NCBI GenBank assembly: GCA_016195585.1 | Contig: JACPZJ010000159.1 | Span: 1-7,367, forward strand | Origin: Nitrospirota bacterium | GTDB taxonomy: Bacteria > Nitrospirota > CAKKRA01 > 9FT-COMBO-42-15 | Reading direction: 5' to 3' | DNA: 7,367 nucleotides | The notes under the pieces: model-generated | The model's database searches: none | What the model was told of the DNA's origin: nothing | What the model saw: only the letters and a program-made list of their open reading frames with translations | Shown here: positions 1-5,698 of the stretch, piece after piece | How positions within the stretch are numbered: the stretch's first letter is position 1 | How the letters are laid out: every line of letters begins with the position of its first letter | Program-made: the position numbers and the translations under genes

Positions 1-38
1 AATGATTATGAAAAATCAAAATTGCAAATAAGTTAAAG

Positions 39-68
39 AAAAGCAAACGGGGTCGTGTCTTTGCTTTT
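39..68. other. AT-rich inverted repeat, possible weak hairpin
   Basis: A perfect 9-bp inverted repeat: AAAAGCAAA at 39-47 pairs with TTTGCTTTT at 60-68 around a 12-nt loop. It follows a stop codon (TAA, 34-36) of a frame open from the left edge for only 11 codons, so it could be the terminator of a gene lying outside the window. The stem is GC-poor and no separate T tract follows, so this is weak. Nothing else is recognisable in bases 1-98. Confidence 0.2.
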
Positions 69-106
69 GCTGTTCCTGCTTCCCTTCTGAGTTGGGGGAA
101 GGAGGG

Positions 107-114
107 AAAGGAGG
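107..114 (+). promoter_or_regulatory. Strong ribosome binding site of membrane protein copy A
   Basis: AAAGGAGG sits 6 nt before the ATG at 121, an optimal Shine-Dalgarno sequence and spacing. It fixes the start of copy A. The second, decayed copy has no equivalent site. Confidence 0.8.
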
Positions 115-120
115 ATTGTC

Positions 121-384
121 ATGTACCAGAAAAAAGAGTATAACACATTAAGATTGGTGGCAAACTTTACAAGGGGGTCTGGGTGGATAATCGTTGGCGT
201 CCTTGCCCTGATTGGCCTGATTGTAGGATGGAAATCCGGAGGTTTTTTAATAGGGGTTTTTGGCGGAGCGGTATTTGGCATTGTCGTTGGCGTTCCTTTT
301 ATTGTTGCAGGCCAGCTCGTCTCGGTCTTCATGGACCAGAAGGATCTGCTGGAGGAAATTTTGAACGAGACAAAAAAAGCTTAA
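121..384 (+). CDS. Small two-helix membrane protein of unknown function (copy A)
   Basis: An 87-residue protein I do not recognise by name. A polar N-terminus (residues 1-21) leads into two hydrophobic, glycine-rich segments, about 22-37 and 42-63, joined by a short W-K-S-G-G turn. The tail (about 71-87, starting DQKDLLEE) is charged. This predicts a helical hairpin in the cytoplasmic membrane with both ends on the same side. The start is set by a strong Shine-Dalgarno sequence 6 nt upstream. A decayed paralogue lies at about 936-1211, and the two differ at many synonymous positions, so this is a real coding gene. It converges on a toxin-antitoxin pair, with 24 bp between the two stop codons. 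No catalytic motif is visible; a role such as membrane anchor or small regulator would be a guess. Confidence 0.75.
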   Translation: MYQKKEYNTLRLVANFTRGSGWIIVGVLALIGLIVGWKSGGFLIGVFGGAVFGIVVGVPFIVAGQLVSVFMDQKDLLEEILNETKKA

Positions 385-408
385 AATTATTAATTATAGA
401 TAGACATC

Positions 409-666
409 TCATCTATATGTTGACTTTCCTTTGATCTTAATTCTGTATACAACAACTATATTTGCCTTGTCATCTATTGTATAAAGGATGCGATAGTTAC
501 CAACTCTAATCCTATAACCTTCTTTATCTGTCAGCTTTTTGCAGCCATGCGGTCTTGGATTTTGCGCAAGAGAAAGAATGGCTTTATCAATATTGGCCCT
601 GAAAGGAATAGGAATTTTTGATGCCTCTTTCTCGGCTTTTCGTTCTATGACAAGTCTGTAGCTCAA
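409..666 (-). CDS. RelE/ParE-family toxin of a type II toxin-antitoxin pair
   Basis: An 85-residue protein with the RelE/ParE toxin pattern. A basic helical N-terminal half is followed by an N-P-R-P-x-G-C-K-K-L loop (residues 36-45), the G-Y-R-I-R-V-G-N-Y-R-I-L-Y strand pair (50-62) and an IDD turn (64-66). RelE members with these basic residues cut mRNA in the ribosome; ParE members act on gyrase, and sequence alone does not settle which applies. The end, RIKIKGKSTYR, departs from the usual RIGHRREVYR and lacks its histidine, so activity may be altered. The start is TTG (666-664), overlapping the antitoxin stop by 4 nt (TTGA), which implies coupled translation. No later Met exists, so TTG is the only reasonable start. 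The pair is convergent with membrane protein copy A. Confidence 0.85.
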   Translation of the reverse strand: MSYRLVIERKAEKEASKIPIPFRANIDKAILSLAQNPRPHGCKKLTDKEGYRIRVGNYRILYTIDDKANIVVVYRIKIKGKSTYR

Positions 667-872
667 GACTTAAGCCAGCCTTGACGAAATTTTTCATACG
701 GAGTGAACCTTGTTGCCTTTTTTTCAGCTTTTAAGAGGTCATTGGCGTCTTCCAGATCTTCAATAAATTCAAGAAGGTTTTTGTAGTCCTTGAGATTAAT
801 GACCACTGCTGTTTTATGGCCATTCTCATCAATTAGGTATTTTGGTTTAACAACTTCGGCTGTCTTTGCCAT
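663..872 (-). CDS. Phd/YefM-like antitoxin partner of the RelE/ParE-type toxin
   Basis: A 69-residue antitoxin. The N-terminal part (about 8-45, PKYLIDENGHKTAVVINLKDY and on) resembles the Phd/YefM fold, which dimerises and binds the operator. A helical acidic middle (EFIEDLEDANDLLKAE) precedes a C-terminal tail rich in aromatic and basic residues, which would wrap around the toxin. This antitoxin-first order, with a 4-nt overlap into the toxin, is the standard arrangement. The ATG at 872 is preceded by AAAGGAGGTG on the minus strand (881-890), a very strong Shine-Dalgarno sequence with somewhat long spacing (about 10 nt). In this family the antitoxin usually represses its own promoter; candidate boxes lie at 896-943. 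Assignment to Phd/YefM rather than RelB is by sequence feel only. Confidence 0.8.
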   Translation of the reverse strand: MAKTAEVVKPKYLIDENGHKTAVVINLKDYKNLLEFIEDLEDANDLLKAEKKATRFTPYEKFRQGWLKS

Positions 873-895
873 TTTATAACCACCTCCTTTAAAAT

Positions 896-943
896 ATTAT
901 AACAAATCATTTAAATTATACAAGAACTTTTAAAAGGCAATAA
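896..943 (-). promoter_or_regulatory. Candidate promoters of the RelE-type toxin-antitoxin operon
   Basis: Two perfect TATAAT -10 boxes read on the minus strand. The first, at 915-920, has TTATTG at 938-943 as a possible -35 with a 17-nt spacer. The second, at 896-901, has TTGTAT at 918-923 with a 16-nt spacer. The two boxes form a near direct repeat (TTGTATAAT / TTGTTATAAT), which could be an operator. The outer -35 lies in the decayed 5' end of membrane protein copy B. Confidence 0.45.
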
Positions 944-1211
944 AAAATATGAGTAAACTTGAGATTAAGATTGTTTAAGGCTTGTGGCAGGTTTTACAAG
1001 CGGGTTTGGGTGGATAATCGTTGGTGTCCTTGCCCTGATTGGTTTGATTGTAGGGTGGAAATCCGGAGGTTGTTAAATAGGTGTTTTTGGCGGTGCTATT
1101 TTTGGAATTGTCTTTGGCATTCCCTTTATTGTTGCAGGTCAGATGGTCTCGGTCTTTCTGGACCAAAAGGACCTGCTGGAAGATATCTCTGATTCTTTGA
1201 AGAAAAAGTAA
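936..1211 (+). pseudogene. Decayed second copy of the two-helix membrane protein (copy B)
   Basis: From about base 975 the sequence follows copy A codon for codon: L-R-L-V-A, then G-W-I-I-V-G-V-L-A-L-I-G-L-I-V-G-W-K-S-G-G. It then hits TAA at 1074-1076 where copy A has TTA (Leu43), and resumes in the same frame to a matching end (FLDQKDLLED..., TAA at 1209-1211). Many codons differ only synonymously (AGA/AGG, TTG/CTT, GGC/GGT), so the copy was under protein-level selection before it decayed. The 5' end is also damaged. The ATG at 949 is in another frame and stops within 10 codons, the correct frame has an upstream stop and no ATG, and there is no Shine-Dalgarno sequence. The 5' boundary is approximate. 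It is convergent with vapC. Confidence 0.8.
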
Positions 1212-1247
1212 TACGATGGATTATAAAATAAAAATAGGGAAGGTGTG

Positions 1248-1631
1248 TCAAGCAGGTTGAAAGAATTCTTTTTCAGTAAACATGGGATAGTGTCTTTTAT
1301 TAAGCGTCCATAGCTTAAAGATATTTATCTTTGCGGATGCTGCTATCATGGCATCAGCCATTGTTACATTGTGCGTTCTTCCATATCTGTTAATAAAGTC
1401 TCCGGCAAGCCTTCCTATATTCTTGTTAATATCAATAACACTGAGAGACTCTATAAAATTTTCAGCATCCAGCCTCTCCTTTTGCCTTATACCAGCATAA
1501 ATCTCTGCTATCTGTATGGGTGTAATAAAAATATAACCCTCTGTTTCTATAACAACCTTCTTGAATAATTCCTCTATGTCTTTATTACCTCTTAATATCC
1601 AGATAATGATATCTGTATCAATAACTACCAT
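1248..1631 (-). CDS. vapC: VapC-type PIN-domain ribonuclease toxin
   Basis: A 127-residue PIN-domain protein of normal VapC length. The acidic residues that bind Mg2+/Mn2+ are in place: D5 (with D7) in the N-terminal VIDTD motif, E43 in IAEIYAG, and D93 in MADAMIAA. N111 in TLNKRHY sits where the fourth site residue is expected. VapC toxins cut RNA, commonly initiator tRNA or the sarcin-ricin loop of 23S rRNA; the target here cannot be told from sequence. The ATG at 1631 overlaps the end of vapB by 7 nt, so translation is probably coupled. It ends 36 bp from the stop of the decayed membrane protein copy B, facing it. Confidence 0.92.
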   Translation of the reverse strand: MVVIDTDIIIWILRGNKDIEELFKKVVIETEGYIFITPIQIAEIYAGIRQKERLDAENFIESLSVIDINKNIGRLAGDFINRYGRTHNVTMADAMIAASAKINIFKLWTLNKRHYPMFTEKEFFQPA

Positions 1632-1861
1632 AATTTCCTGTCTTTCCTGACATTTCTTATATAGGCATCTACATCCAATTCCCTATCCTTCCATAGGCCG
1701 CAAACCTTTTCTGCTGATTTGAGAATCCTCTCCACCCTTTTGCTTAATTTATTCTTCACGCTTTCTCTTATAATCTCAGAGACGCTAACACCCTTTATCC
1801 TGCTCTCTTTTTCAAGATGGCTGTAGGTTTTTTCATCTATATAAATCTGTGTCCTTTTCAT
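1625..1861 (-). CDS. vapB: VapB-type ribbon-helix-helix antitoxin
   Basis: A 78-residue antitoxin. Residues 2-40 form a ribbon-helix-helix unit: the strand RTQIYID, then helix A (EKTYSHLEKESRIKG), then helix B starting at VSVSEIIRES. The C-terminal part (about 55-78, with WKDRELDVDAYIRNVRKDRKLW) has the aromatic and basic character of a segment that docks into a PIN toxin. The start at 1861 is backed by AAGGAGG a few bases upstream (minus strand). It precedes vapC with a 7-nt overlap. The protein is expected to bind the near-palindrome at 1875-1896 and repress its own operon. Confidence 0.9.
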   Translation of the reverse strand: MKRTQIYIDEKTYSHLEKESRIKGVSVSEIIRESVKNKLSKRVERILKSAEKVCGLWKDRELDVDAYIRNVRKDRKLW

Positions 1862-1874
1862 CTCTATTCCTCCT

Positions 1875-1896
1875 TATAATGTATGTATACATTATA
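1875..1896 (-). promoter_or_regulatory. Candidate VapB operator, 22-bp near-palindrome
   Basis: TATAATGTA (1875-1883) and TACATTATA (1888-1896) are perfect 9-bp inverted arms around a 4-nt spacer, TGTA. The site lies 13 bp upstream of the vapB start and covers the candidate -10 box, so a bound RHH dimer or VapBC complex would block RNA polymerase. The symmetry is visible in the sequence; the binding is inferred. Confidence 0.65.
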
Positions 1897-1919
1897 TCAG
1901 ATGTAAAGGATAAAAACAA
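1891..1919 (-). promoter_or_regulatory. Candidate sigma-70 promoter of vapBC
   Basis: On the minus strand, TTGTTT (1914-1919) is separated by exactly 17 nt from TATAAT (1891-1896). The -10 is perfect and the -35 keeps the TTG. The -10 lies inside the right arm of the palindrome at 1875-1896, as expected for a self-repressed toxin-antitoxin operon. No convincing terminator stem lies between the M16 gene end (1968) and this promoter, so read-through from the core operon into vapBC is possible. Confidence 0.6.
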
Positions 1920-1967
1920 GCATCGGGATGGAATCATCTGGTGAATGAATATAGGAAGGAGAACACT

Positions 1968-3230
1968 TCAGCACCGCAGCATATCCTCATCAATATCATT
2001 TTTTGACAAGTCTCCGATTGCTGTTAATGTAAGCGCCTTCCTGTCAAATATCTCATTTGCAATGCGCTTGACCTGTTTTGCAGTAACCTTGTTTACATTC
2101 CTTATTATCTCTTCGTAGCTGATGTATCTGTTAAAATATATCTCATCCTTTGCTATCTTGCTCATCCTGCTGCTTGTGCTCTCCAGACTGAGCATCAGAT
2201 TCCCCTTCATATGCTCCAGCGCCTTATTCAGCTCTGATGGCGACGCCTTCTTTTCCTTCATGCTCCTGAATTCTCTTAGAATAAGACGGATCACCTCAAG
2301 GACAGACGAATGGCTTGTACCGGCATAGACTGTAAAGAGTCCTGTATCCCTGAAGGAGGCAATATAAGAATAGATAGAATATACCAGTCCGCGCTTTTCC
2401 CTTATCTCCTGAAACAGCCGCGAACTCATGCTGCTGCCGAGCATTGTGTTTAATGCATAAAGACCGTATCTGTCTTTATCCACATGGCTGAGCCCCCTTG
2501 TGCCAAGACATATATGTATCTGCTCAAGCTTCTTCTTCTTGACAAATATCCCTCCCTTAATCTCAGGTGTGGAGCTGAAATTAATAGTCTCAGGCCTCTC
2601 TAATTTCCCAAAATTTCTATCAAGGAGCCTGATAAGCCTCTTAAAATCAAAATTGCCTGCAACAGCTATTACTATATTCTTTGGGCAATAGTTTTTCTCA
2701 AGATAGTTTTTAAAACCTTTGCGTTTAAATTTTGCGACAGTATCAAGATTGCCAAGGATGGGCCTGCCGAGCGAATGTTTTGGCCATACGATATGTGTAT
2801 ACAGGTCATGGATATAATCATCAGGCGTGTCCTCTACCATCTTTATCTCTTCAAGTATAACCTGCTTTTCTTTTTCTATTTCTCTTTCATCAAAGAGGGA
2901 ATTTAAAAATATATCGGAAAGGAGGTCTACAGCCTCTCTCAGGTGGGTGTCAAGCACCTTTGAGTAGTATGTGGTTGCCTCCCTTGAGGTAAAGGCATTG
3001 AGCTCGCCTCCGATGGAGTCCATTGTAATGGCAATATCCTTTGCGCTCCTCCTGCTGGTTCCCTTAAAAAACATATGTTCAATGAAATGAGAGATGCCGC
3101 TCTCTTTCTCATTCTCATTCCTTGAACCGGCATTTACCCACAGGCCGAGGGAAACAGATTTTACATAAGGGATTTTCTCTGTTACAATGCGGATGCCATT
3201 GTCTAAAACAACCTTCCTGAATTTATCCAT
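1968..3230 (-). CDS. M16-family zinc peptidase (YmxG/MlpA type, processing-peptidase-like)
   Basis: A 420-residue protein of the normal single-unit M16B length. The inverted zinc motif H-F-I-E-H is at residues 48-52, and the distal zinc ligand is E128 in VILEEI, 75 residues on as in the family. The typical EHMFFKGT follows, and the second half has the R-G-L-V-Y-S-I-Y-S-Y substrate-binding loop (280-289). M16B enzymes form clam-shell dimers that degrade or process peptides; there is no signal peptide, so a cytoplasmic site is likely. In Bacillus-type genomes the same gene (mlpA/ymxG) also lies just downstream of pnp, which supports the assignment. The ATG is 7 bp after the pnp stop codon, with only a weak GAAGGG-like ribosome site, suggesting coupling to pnp translation. 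If so, the pnp nonsense codon could also lower its expression. Confidence 0.93.
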   Translation of the reverse strand: MDKFRKVVLDNGIRIVTEKIPYVKSVSLGLWVNAGSRNENEKESGISHFIEHMFFKGTSRRSAKDIAITMDSIGGELNAFTSREATTYYSKVLDTHLREAVDLLSDIFLNSLFDEREIEKEKQVILEEIKMVEDTPDDYIHDLYTHIVWPKHSLGRPILGNLDTVAKFKRKGFKNYLEKNYCPKNIVIAVAGNFDFKRLIRLLDRNFGKLERPETINFSSTPEIKGGIFVKKKKLEQIHICLGTRGLSHVDKDRYGLYALNTMLGSSMSSRLFQEIREKRGLVYSIYSYIASFRDTGLFTVYAGTSHSSVLEVIRLILREFRSMKEKKASPSELNKALEHMKGNLMLSLESTSSRMSKIAKDEIYFNRYISYEEIIRNVNKVTAKQVKRIANEIFDRKALTLTAIGDLSKNDIDEDMLRC

Positions 3231-3237
3231 TGTATAA

Positions 3238-4056
3238 TCATGCCCTTCTCACAGTCCTTTTTTCTGCAAATTCAGGCTTTCCGCTCGTCTCCCTGAGCGC
3301 ATCCTTTCTGCTCAGCCTTATCTTGCCCTGCTTGTCAATCTCAATAACCTTTACCAGTATCTCATCACCCTCAGAGACCTCATCTGTAACATTCTTTACC
3401 CTCTCTTCTGAAAGCTGGGAGATATGCACAAGGCCGTCTGTATTTGGAATTATCTCCACAAAGGCTCCAAAATCCACGATCCTCCTGACCTTGCCAAGAT
3501 ATATCTTGCCAATCTCTGCCTCTTCTGTTATCTGATTTATTATTTCCATTGCAGCCCTTACTGCCTCTTCATCTGCAGAGGCGATAGATATCACCCCGCT
3601 GTCATCTATATCTATCTTAACGCCTGTCTTTTCAACAATACCCCTGATTACCTTGCCGCCCGGTCCTATTACCTCTCTGACCTTCTCTTGTTTTACCTTC
3701 ATTGTAACAATACGGGGCGCATGCGCTGAAAGGTTTGTGCGGGGCGCTGCTATTGTTTCAAGCATCTTGTCAAGGATAAATAATCTTCCTTCTTTCGCCT
3801 GCCCAAGGGCTGTGGCCATTATTTCCTTAGTTATGCCTGCTATCTTCATGTCCATCTGGATTGCAGTAATGCCCTTGCTTGTCCCTGCGATCTTAAAGTC
3901 CATATCGCCCAGATGGTCTTCAAGCCCCAAAATATCAGAAAGGATAACTATTCTTTCAGTTTCTTTTATCAGGCCCATGGCAATCCCAGCCACAGGGGCC
4001 TTGATGGGAACGCCTGCATCCATCAGAGAAAGTGTGCCGGCGCACACCGATGACAT
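3238..4056 (-). CDS. pnp: Polynucleotide phosphorylase, C-terminal part (272 aa) after the in-frame stop
   Basis: Continues the same reading frame. It carries the end of RNase PH domain 2, with the catalytic acidic stretch LEDHLGDMDF (46-54; D47 and D53 match the two essential E. coli aspartates as I recall them). The KH domain has its GPGG loop at 131-134. The S1 RNA-binding domain is about 183-251 (KVRRIVDFGAFVEI, DGLVHISQL). The first ATG after the stop is at 4056, 15 nt on, with no Shine-Dalgarno sequence. Independent translation is therefore doubtful unless ribosomes restart after terminating nearby. It is separated from the N-terminal part only by the TAA and five sense codons that also match PNPase. 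The sequence beyond the stop shows no decay, suggesting a recent event or an artefact. Confidence 0.88.
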   Translation of the reverse strand: MSSVCAGTLSLMDAGVPIKAPVAGIAMGLIKETERIVILSDILGLEDHLGDMDFKIAGTSKGITAIQMDMKIAGITKEIMATALGQAKEGRLFILDKMLETIAAPRTNLSAHAPRIVTMKVKQEKVREVIGPGGKVIRGIVEKTGVKIDIDDSGVISIASADEEAVRAAMEIINQITEEAEIGKIYLGKVRRIVDFGAFVEIIPNTDGLVHISQLSEERVKNVTDEVSEGDEILVKVIEIDKQGKIRLSRKDALRETSGKPEFAEKRTVRRA

Positions 4057-4071
4057 TGATGAATAACCGTT

Positions 4072-5364
4072 TTATTCAAGGATATCTGATACGACCCGCA
4101 GGGTATAAGGAAAATCATCCTTTGACGGGATAACTGCCTTTAATGCCCTCTCTGCAAGGGCGCCGTGGCCTATCTCTCTGCGGCCGGGACCTCTTAGTCC
4201 CTTCACCTCGCCGACAGAAAATGGCGGGAAATTATAATGAAGCATAAAGGTCTTTTTAGACTCGCCCTCCAGAGCGTCTATCCTCTGCTCATCCAGCGCT
4301 GTCCCAAGGGTGGCAACAGATAGGCTCTGGGTCTCCCCCCTTGTAAAAAGGGCAGAACCGTGCGTCCTCGGAAGGATGCCTACCTCGCAGGTAATCGGCC
4401 TGATCTCATTGTGCTTCCTTCCGTCAGCCCGTATATTTTTATCTAATATCATCCCCCTCACTTCATTCTTCTCAATCTCGTTGAAGATGATAGTTATCTC
4501 CTTTGTTATATCCTCCTCGTCCTTCTTCAAATGAAGGTGGAGGTCATCCAGAATCTTATCAATATGCTCCTGCCTTGACGCCTTGTTGGGTATAAGTATT
4601 GCCTCGCGAATCCTGTCCAGCGCCAGCTTCTTTATCTGATCTTCTAACTCTTTGTTGATTGCAAGAGGCTCTGCCTCCATCTTCTTCCTGCCGACAAGGG
4701 ACTGTAATTCCAACTGTATATCAATCACCTTCTGAATCTCTTTATGGGCTAAATTAATTGCCTCAAGCATTATATCCTCGGAAAGCTCATTTGCGCCGCC
4801 CTCAACCATCATTACCGCATCTCTTGTGCCGGCAACTATCAGATTCAGTTCGCTTCTTTCAAGCTCAGTATAGCTTGGGTTGACTACAAACTCCCCCTCA
4901 ATCCTTCCAATCTTAACCGCGCCAACAGGCCCGTTAAACGGGATATCTGATATTGTAAGCGCTGTTGAGGCGGCTATTATACCGAGAAAATCCGTTGAAT
5001 TCGTCTGGTCAACAGAAAGCACGGTTACAATCACCTGTGTATCATTAAAAAACGAAACAGGGAATAACGGCCTGATAGGCCTGTCAATCAAACGGCTGAC
5101 AAGTATCTCCCGCTCGCTTGGCCTTCCTTCCCTCTTAAAAAATCCTCCCGGGATTTTCCCTGCTGCATATGCCTTTTCCTGATAATCAACCGTAAGGGGG
5201 AAAAAATCTATCCCTTTCCTTGGTTCATCAGAGGCAACCACCGTAGCGAGTACAACCGTATCGCCGTACCGGCCGACAACTGAACCATGCGCCTGCTTTG
5301 CCATCCTCCCGTGTTCCAGTGATACTTTATAGCTTCCAAACCCTGTTTCAATTTTTTTTACCAT
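4072..5364 (-). CDS. pnp: Polynucleotide phosphorylase, N-terminal part (430 aa) up to the in-frame stop
   Basis: PNPase degrades RNA 3' to 5' using phosphate, as a ring-shaped trimer and often with the degradosome. This part holds RNase PH domain 1 (about 1-145), with the GGFFKREGRPSE RNA-contact loop at 73-84. The helical linker domain follows (about 210-300). Most of RNase PH domain 2 comes next, from IRADGR at 311 through THGSALFTRGETQ (334-346) and GPGRREIGHGALAERAL. It stops at SDILE, just before the phosphate-binding serines, so the fragment alone would lack the catalytic aspartates and both RNA-binding domains. The start at 5364 has GGAG (5376-5379) 11 nt upstream and the usual N-terminus. 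The gap to rpsO is 47 bp, as in the standard rpsO-pnp pair. Confidence 0.9.
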   Translation of the reverse strand: MVKKIETGFGSYKVSLEHGRMAKQAHGSVVGRYGDTVVLATVVASDEPRKGIDFFPLTVDYQEKAYAAGKIPGGFFKREGRPSEREILVSRLIDRPIRPLFPVSFFNDTQVIVTVLSVDQTNSTDFLGIIAASTALTISDIPFNGPVGAVKIGRIEGEFVVNPSYTELERSELNLIVAGTRDAVMMVEGGANELSEDIMLEAINLAHKEIQKVIDIQLELQSLVGRKKMEAEPLAINKELEDQIKKLALDRIREAILIPNKASRQEHIDKILDDLHLHLKKDEEDITKEITIIFNEIEKNEVRGMILDKNIRADGRKHNEIRPITCEVGILPRTHGSALFTRGETQSLSVATLGTALDEQRIDALEGESKKTFMLHYNFPPFSVGEVKGLRGPGRREIGHGALAERALKAVIPSKDDFPYTLRVVSDILE

Positions 5365-5411
5365 CTTTATATCTTCTCCAATCTTATCTTAGGTGAATAA
5401 ATTTATATTTG

Positions 5412-5681
5412 TTACTTTCTAATGCCGAGCTTCCCTATAACCTCTTTATATCTGTTCATATCGTTTCTTTTCAAATAATCAAGCAGCTTTCTCCTCCTGC
5501 TGACAAGCATCAAGAGCCCCCTTCTTGAATGGTGGTCCTTTTTGTGCACATTAAAATGGTCAGTAAGATACGCAATCCTCCCGCTCAAAAGGGCTATCTG
5601 CACCTCCGGGGAGCCTGTATCCTGCTCATGAATCCTGTGCTCAGTAATTATGCCCTGCTTTCTTTCCTTCACTAATTTCAT
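5412..5681 (-). CDS. rpsO: Ribosomal protein S15
   Basis: An 89-residue protein, the exact usual length of S15. It is a primary 16S rRNA-binding protein of the 30S platform and also contacts 23S rRNA in an intersubunit bridge. Recognisable stretches are the GSPEVQIALLSGRIAYLTDHF helix, the HKKDHHSRRGLLMLVSRRRKLLDYL rRNA-binding region and the GKLGIRK end. A longer frame could start at a GTG at 5702, but the ATG at 5681 is right: it gives the family N-terminus MKLVKERK, and AAGGAGGTG lies just upstream. The gene ends in TAA at the normal position, which shows that TAA is a true stop in this genome. It lies 17 bp after truB and 47 bp before pnp. Confidence 0.98.
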   Translation of the reverse strand: MKLVKERKQGIITEHRIHEQDTGSPEVQIALLSGRIAYLTDHFNVHKKDHHSRRGLLMLVSRRRKLLDYLKRNDMNRYKEVIGKLGIRK

Positions 5682-5686
5682 ACTCT

Positions 5687-5695
5687 CACCTCCTT
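5687..5695 (-). promoter_or_regulatory. Ribosome binding site that decides the rpsO start
   Basis: AAGGAGGTG on the minus strand, with its GGAGG core 7 nt from the ATG at 5681. It nearly completes the anti-16S match. It lies inside the longer GTG-initiated frame, which argues against that start, and sits in the 17-bp gap after the truB stop. Confidence 0.85.
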
Positions 5696-5698
5696 CCA

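Larger units (their letters stand above)
3238..5364 (-). pseudogene. pnp: pnp, polynucleotide phosphorylase, interrupted by one in-frame TAA
   Basis: Read as one gene, this is a complete PNPase of 708 codons with all domains in one frame: RNase PH domain 1, helical domain, RNase PH domain 2, KH, S1. Codon 431 (bases 4074-4072) is TAA where the family has Ser in the SDxxESNGSSSM stretch. The line reads S-D-I-L-E-stop-N-G-Y-S-S-M. A single C-to-A change from TCA would explain it, and no frameshift is present. The two resulting frames are listed separately. It may be a true nonsense mutation, a base error in the sequence, or read-through; the sequence alone cannot decide. Confidence 0.85.

Noticed and set aside
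1..36. Possible 3' end of a gene entering from the left edge (11 codons, then TAA).
   Set aside because: Eleven codons with no recognisable sequence are too few to support a coding call.
33..332. A 99-codon minus-strand reading frame opposite copy A.
   Set aside because: It is the antisense shadow of copy A, proline/threonine rich, with no ribosome site and no recognisable fold.
959..1192. A 77-codon plus-strand frame starting at TTG across copy B.
   Set aside because: It is out of frame with the copy A homology, cysteine/tryptophan rich, and lacks a ribosome site. The real homology is in another frame, interrupted by TAA.
121..1861. Integron cassette array, suggested by small genes and toxin-antitoxin pairs in a row.
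   Set aside because: I see no attC-like pairs of inverse core and core sites at the gene boundaries, no integrase, and gene orientations alternate, whereas cassettes usually share one direction.
1897..1967. Rho-independent terminator after the M16 peptidase gene.
   Set aside because: The only stem before the T-rich stretch on the minus strand is a 4-bp CATC/GATG pair, too weak to call; the T-rich bases also serve as the vapBC -35.
3653..4066. A 137-codon plus-strand frame opposite pnp.
   Set aside because: It is antisense to a conserved PNPase region and shows no family features, ribosome site or promoter.
1074..4074. Reassigned UAA codon, because two genes (copy B at 1074 and pnp at 4074) show in-frame TAA at sense positions.
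   Set aside because: rpsO ends in TAA at exactly the normal S15 length, and copy A and nrnA also end in TAA at sensible places. The two positions would also need different amino acids (Leu and Ser). Independent nonsense changes or base errors are simpler.
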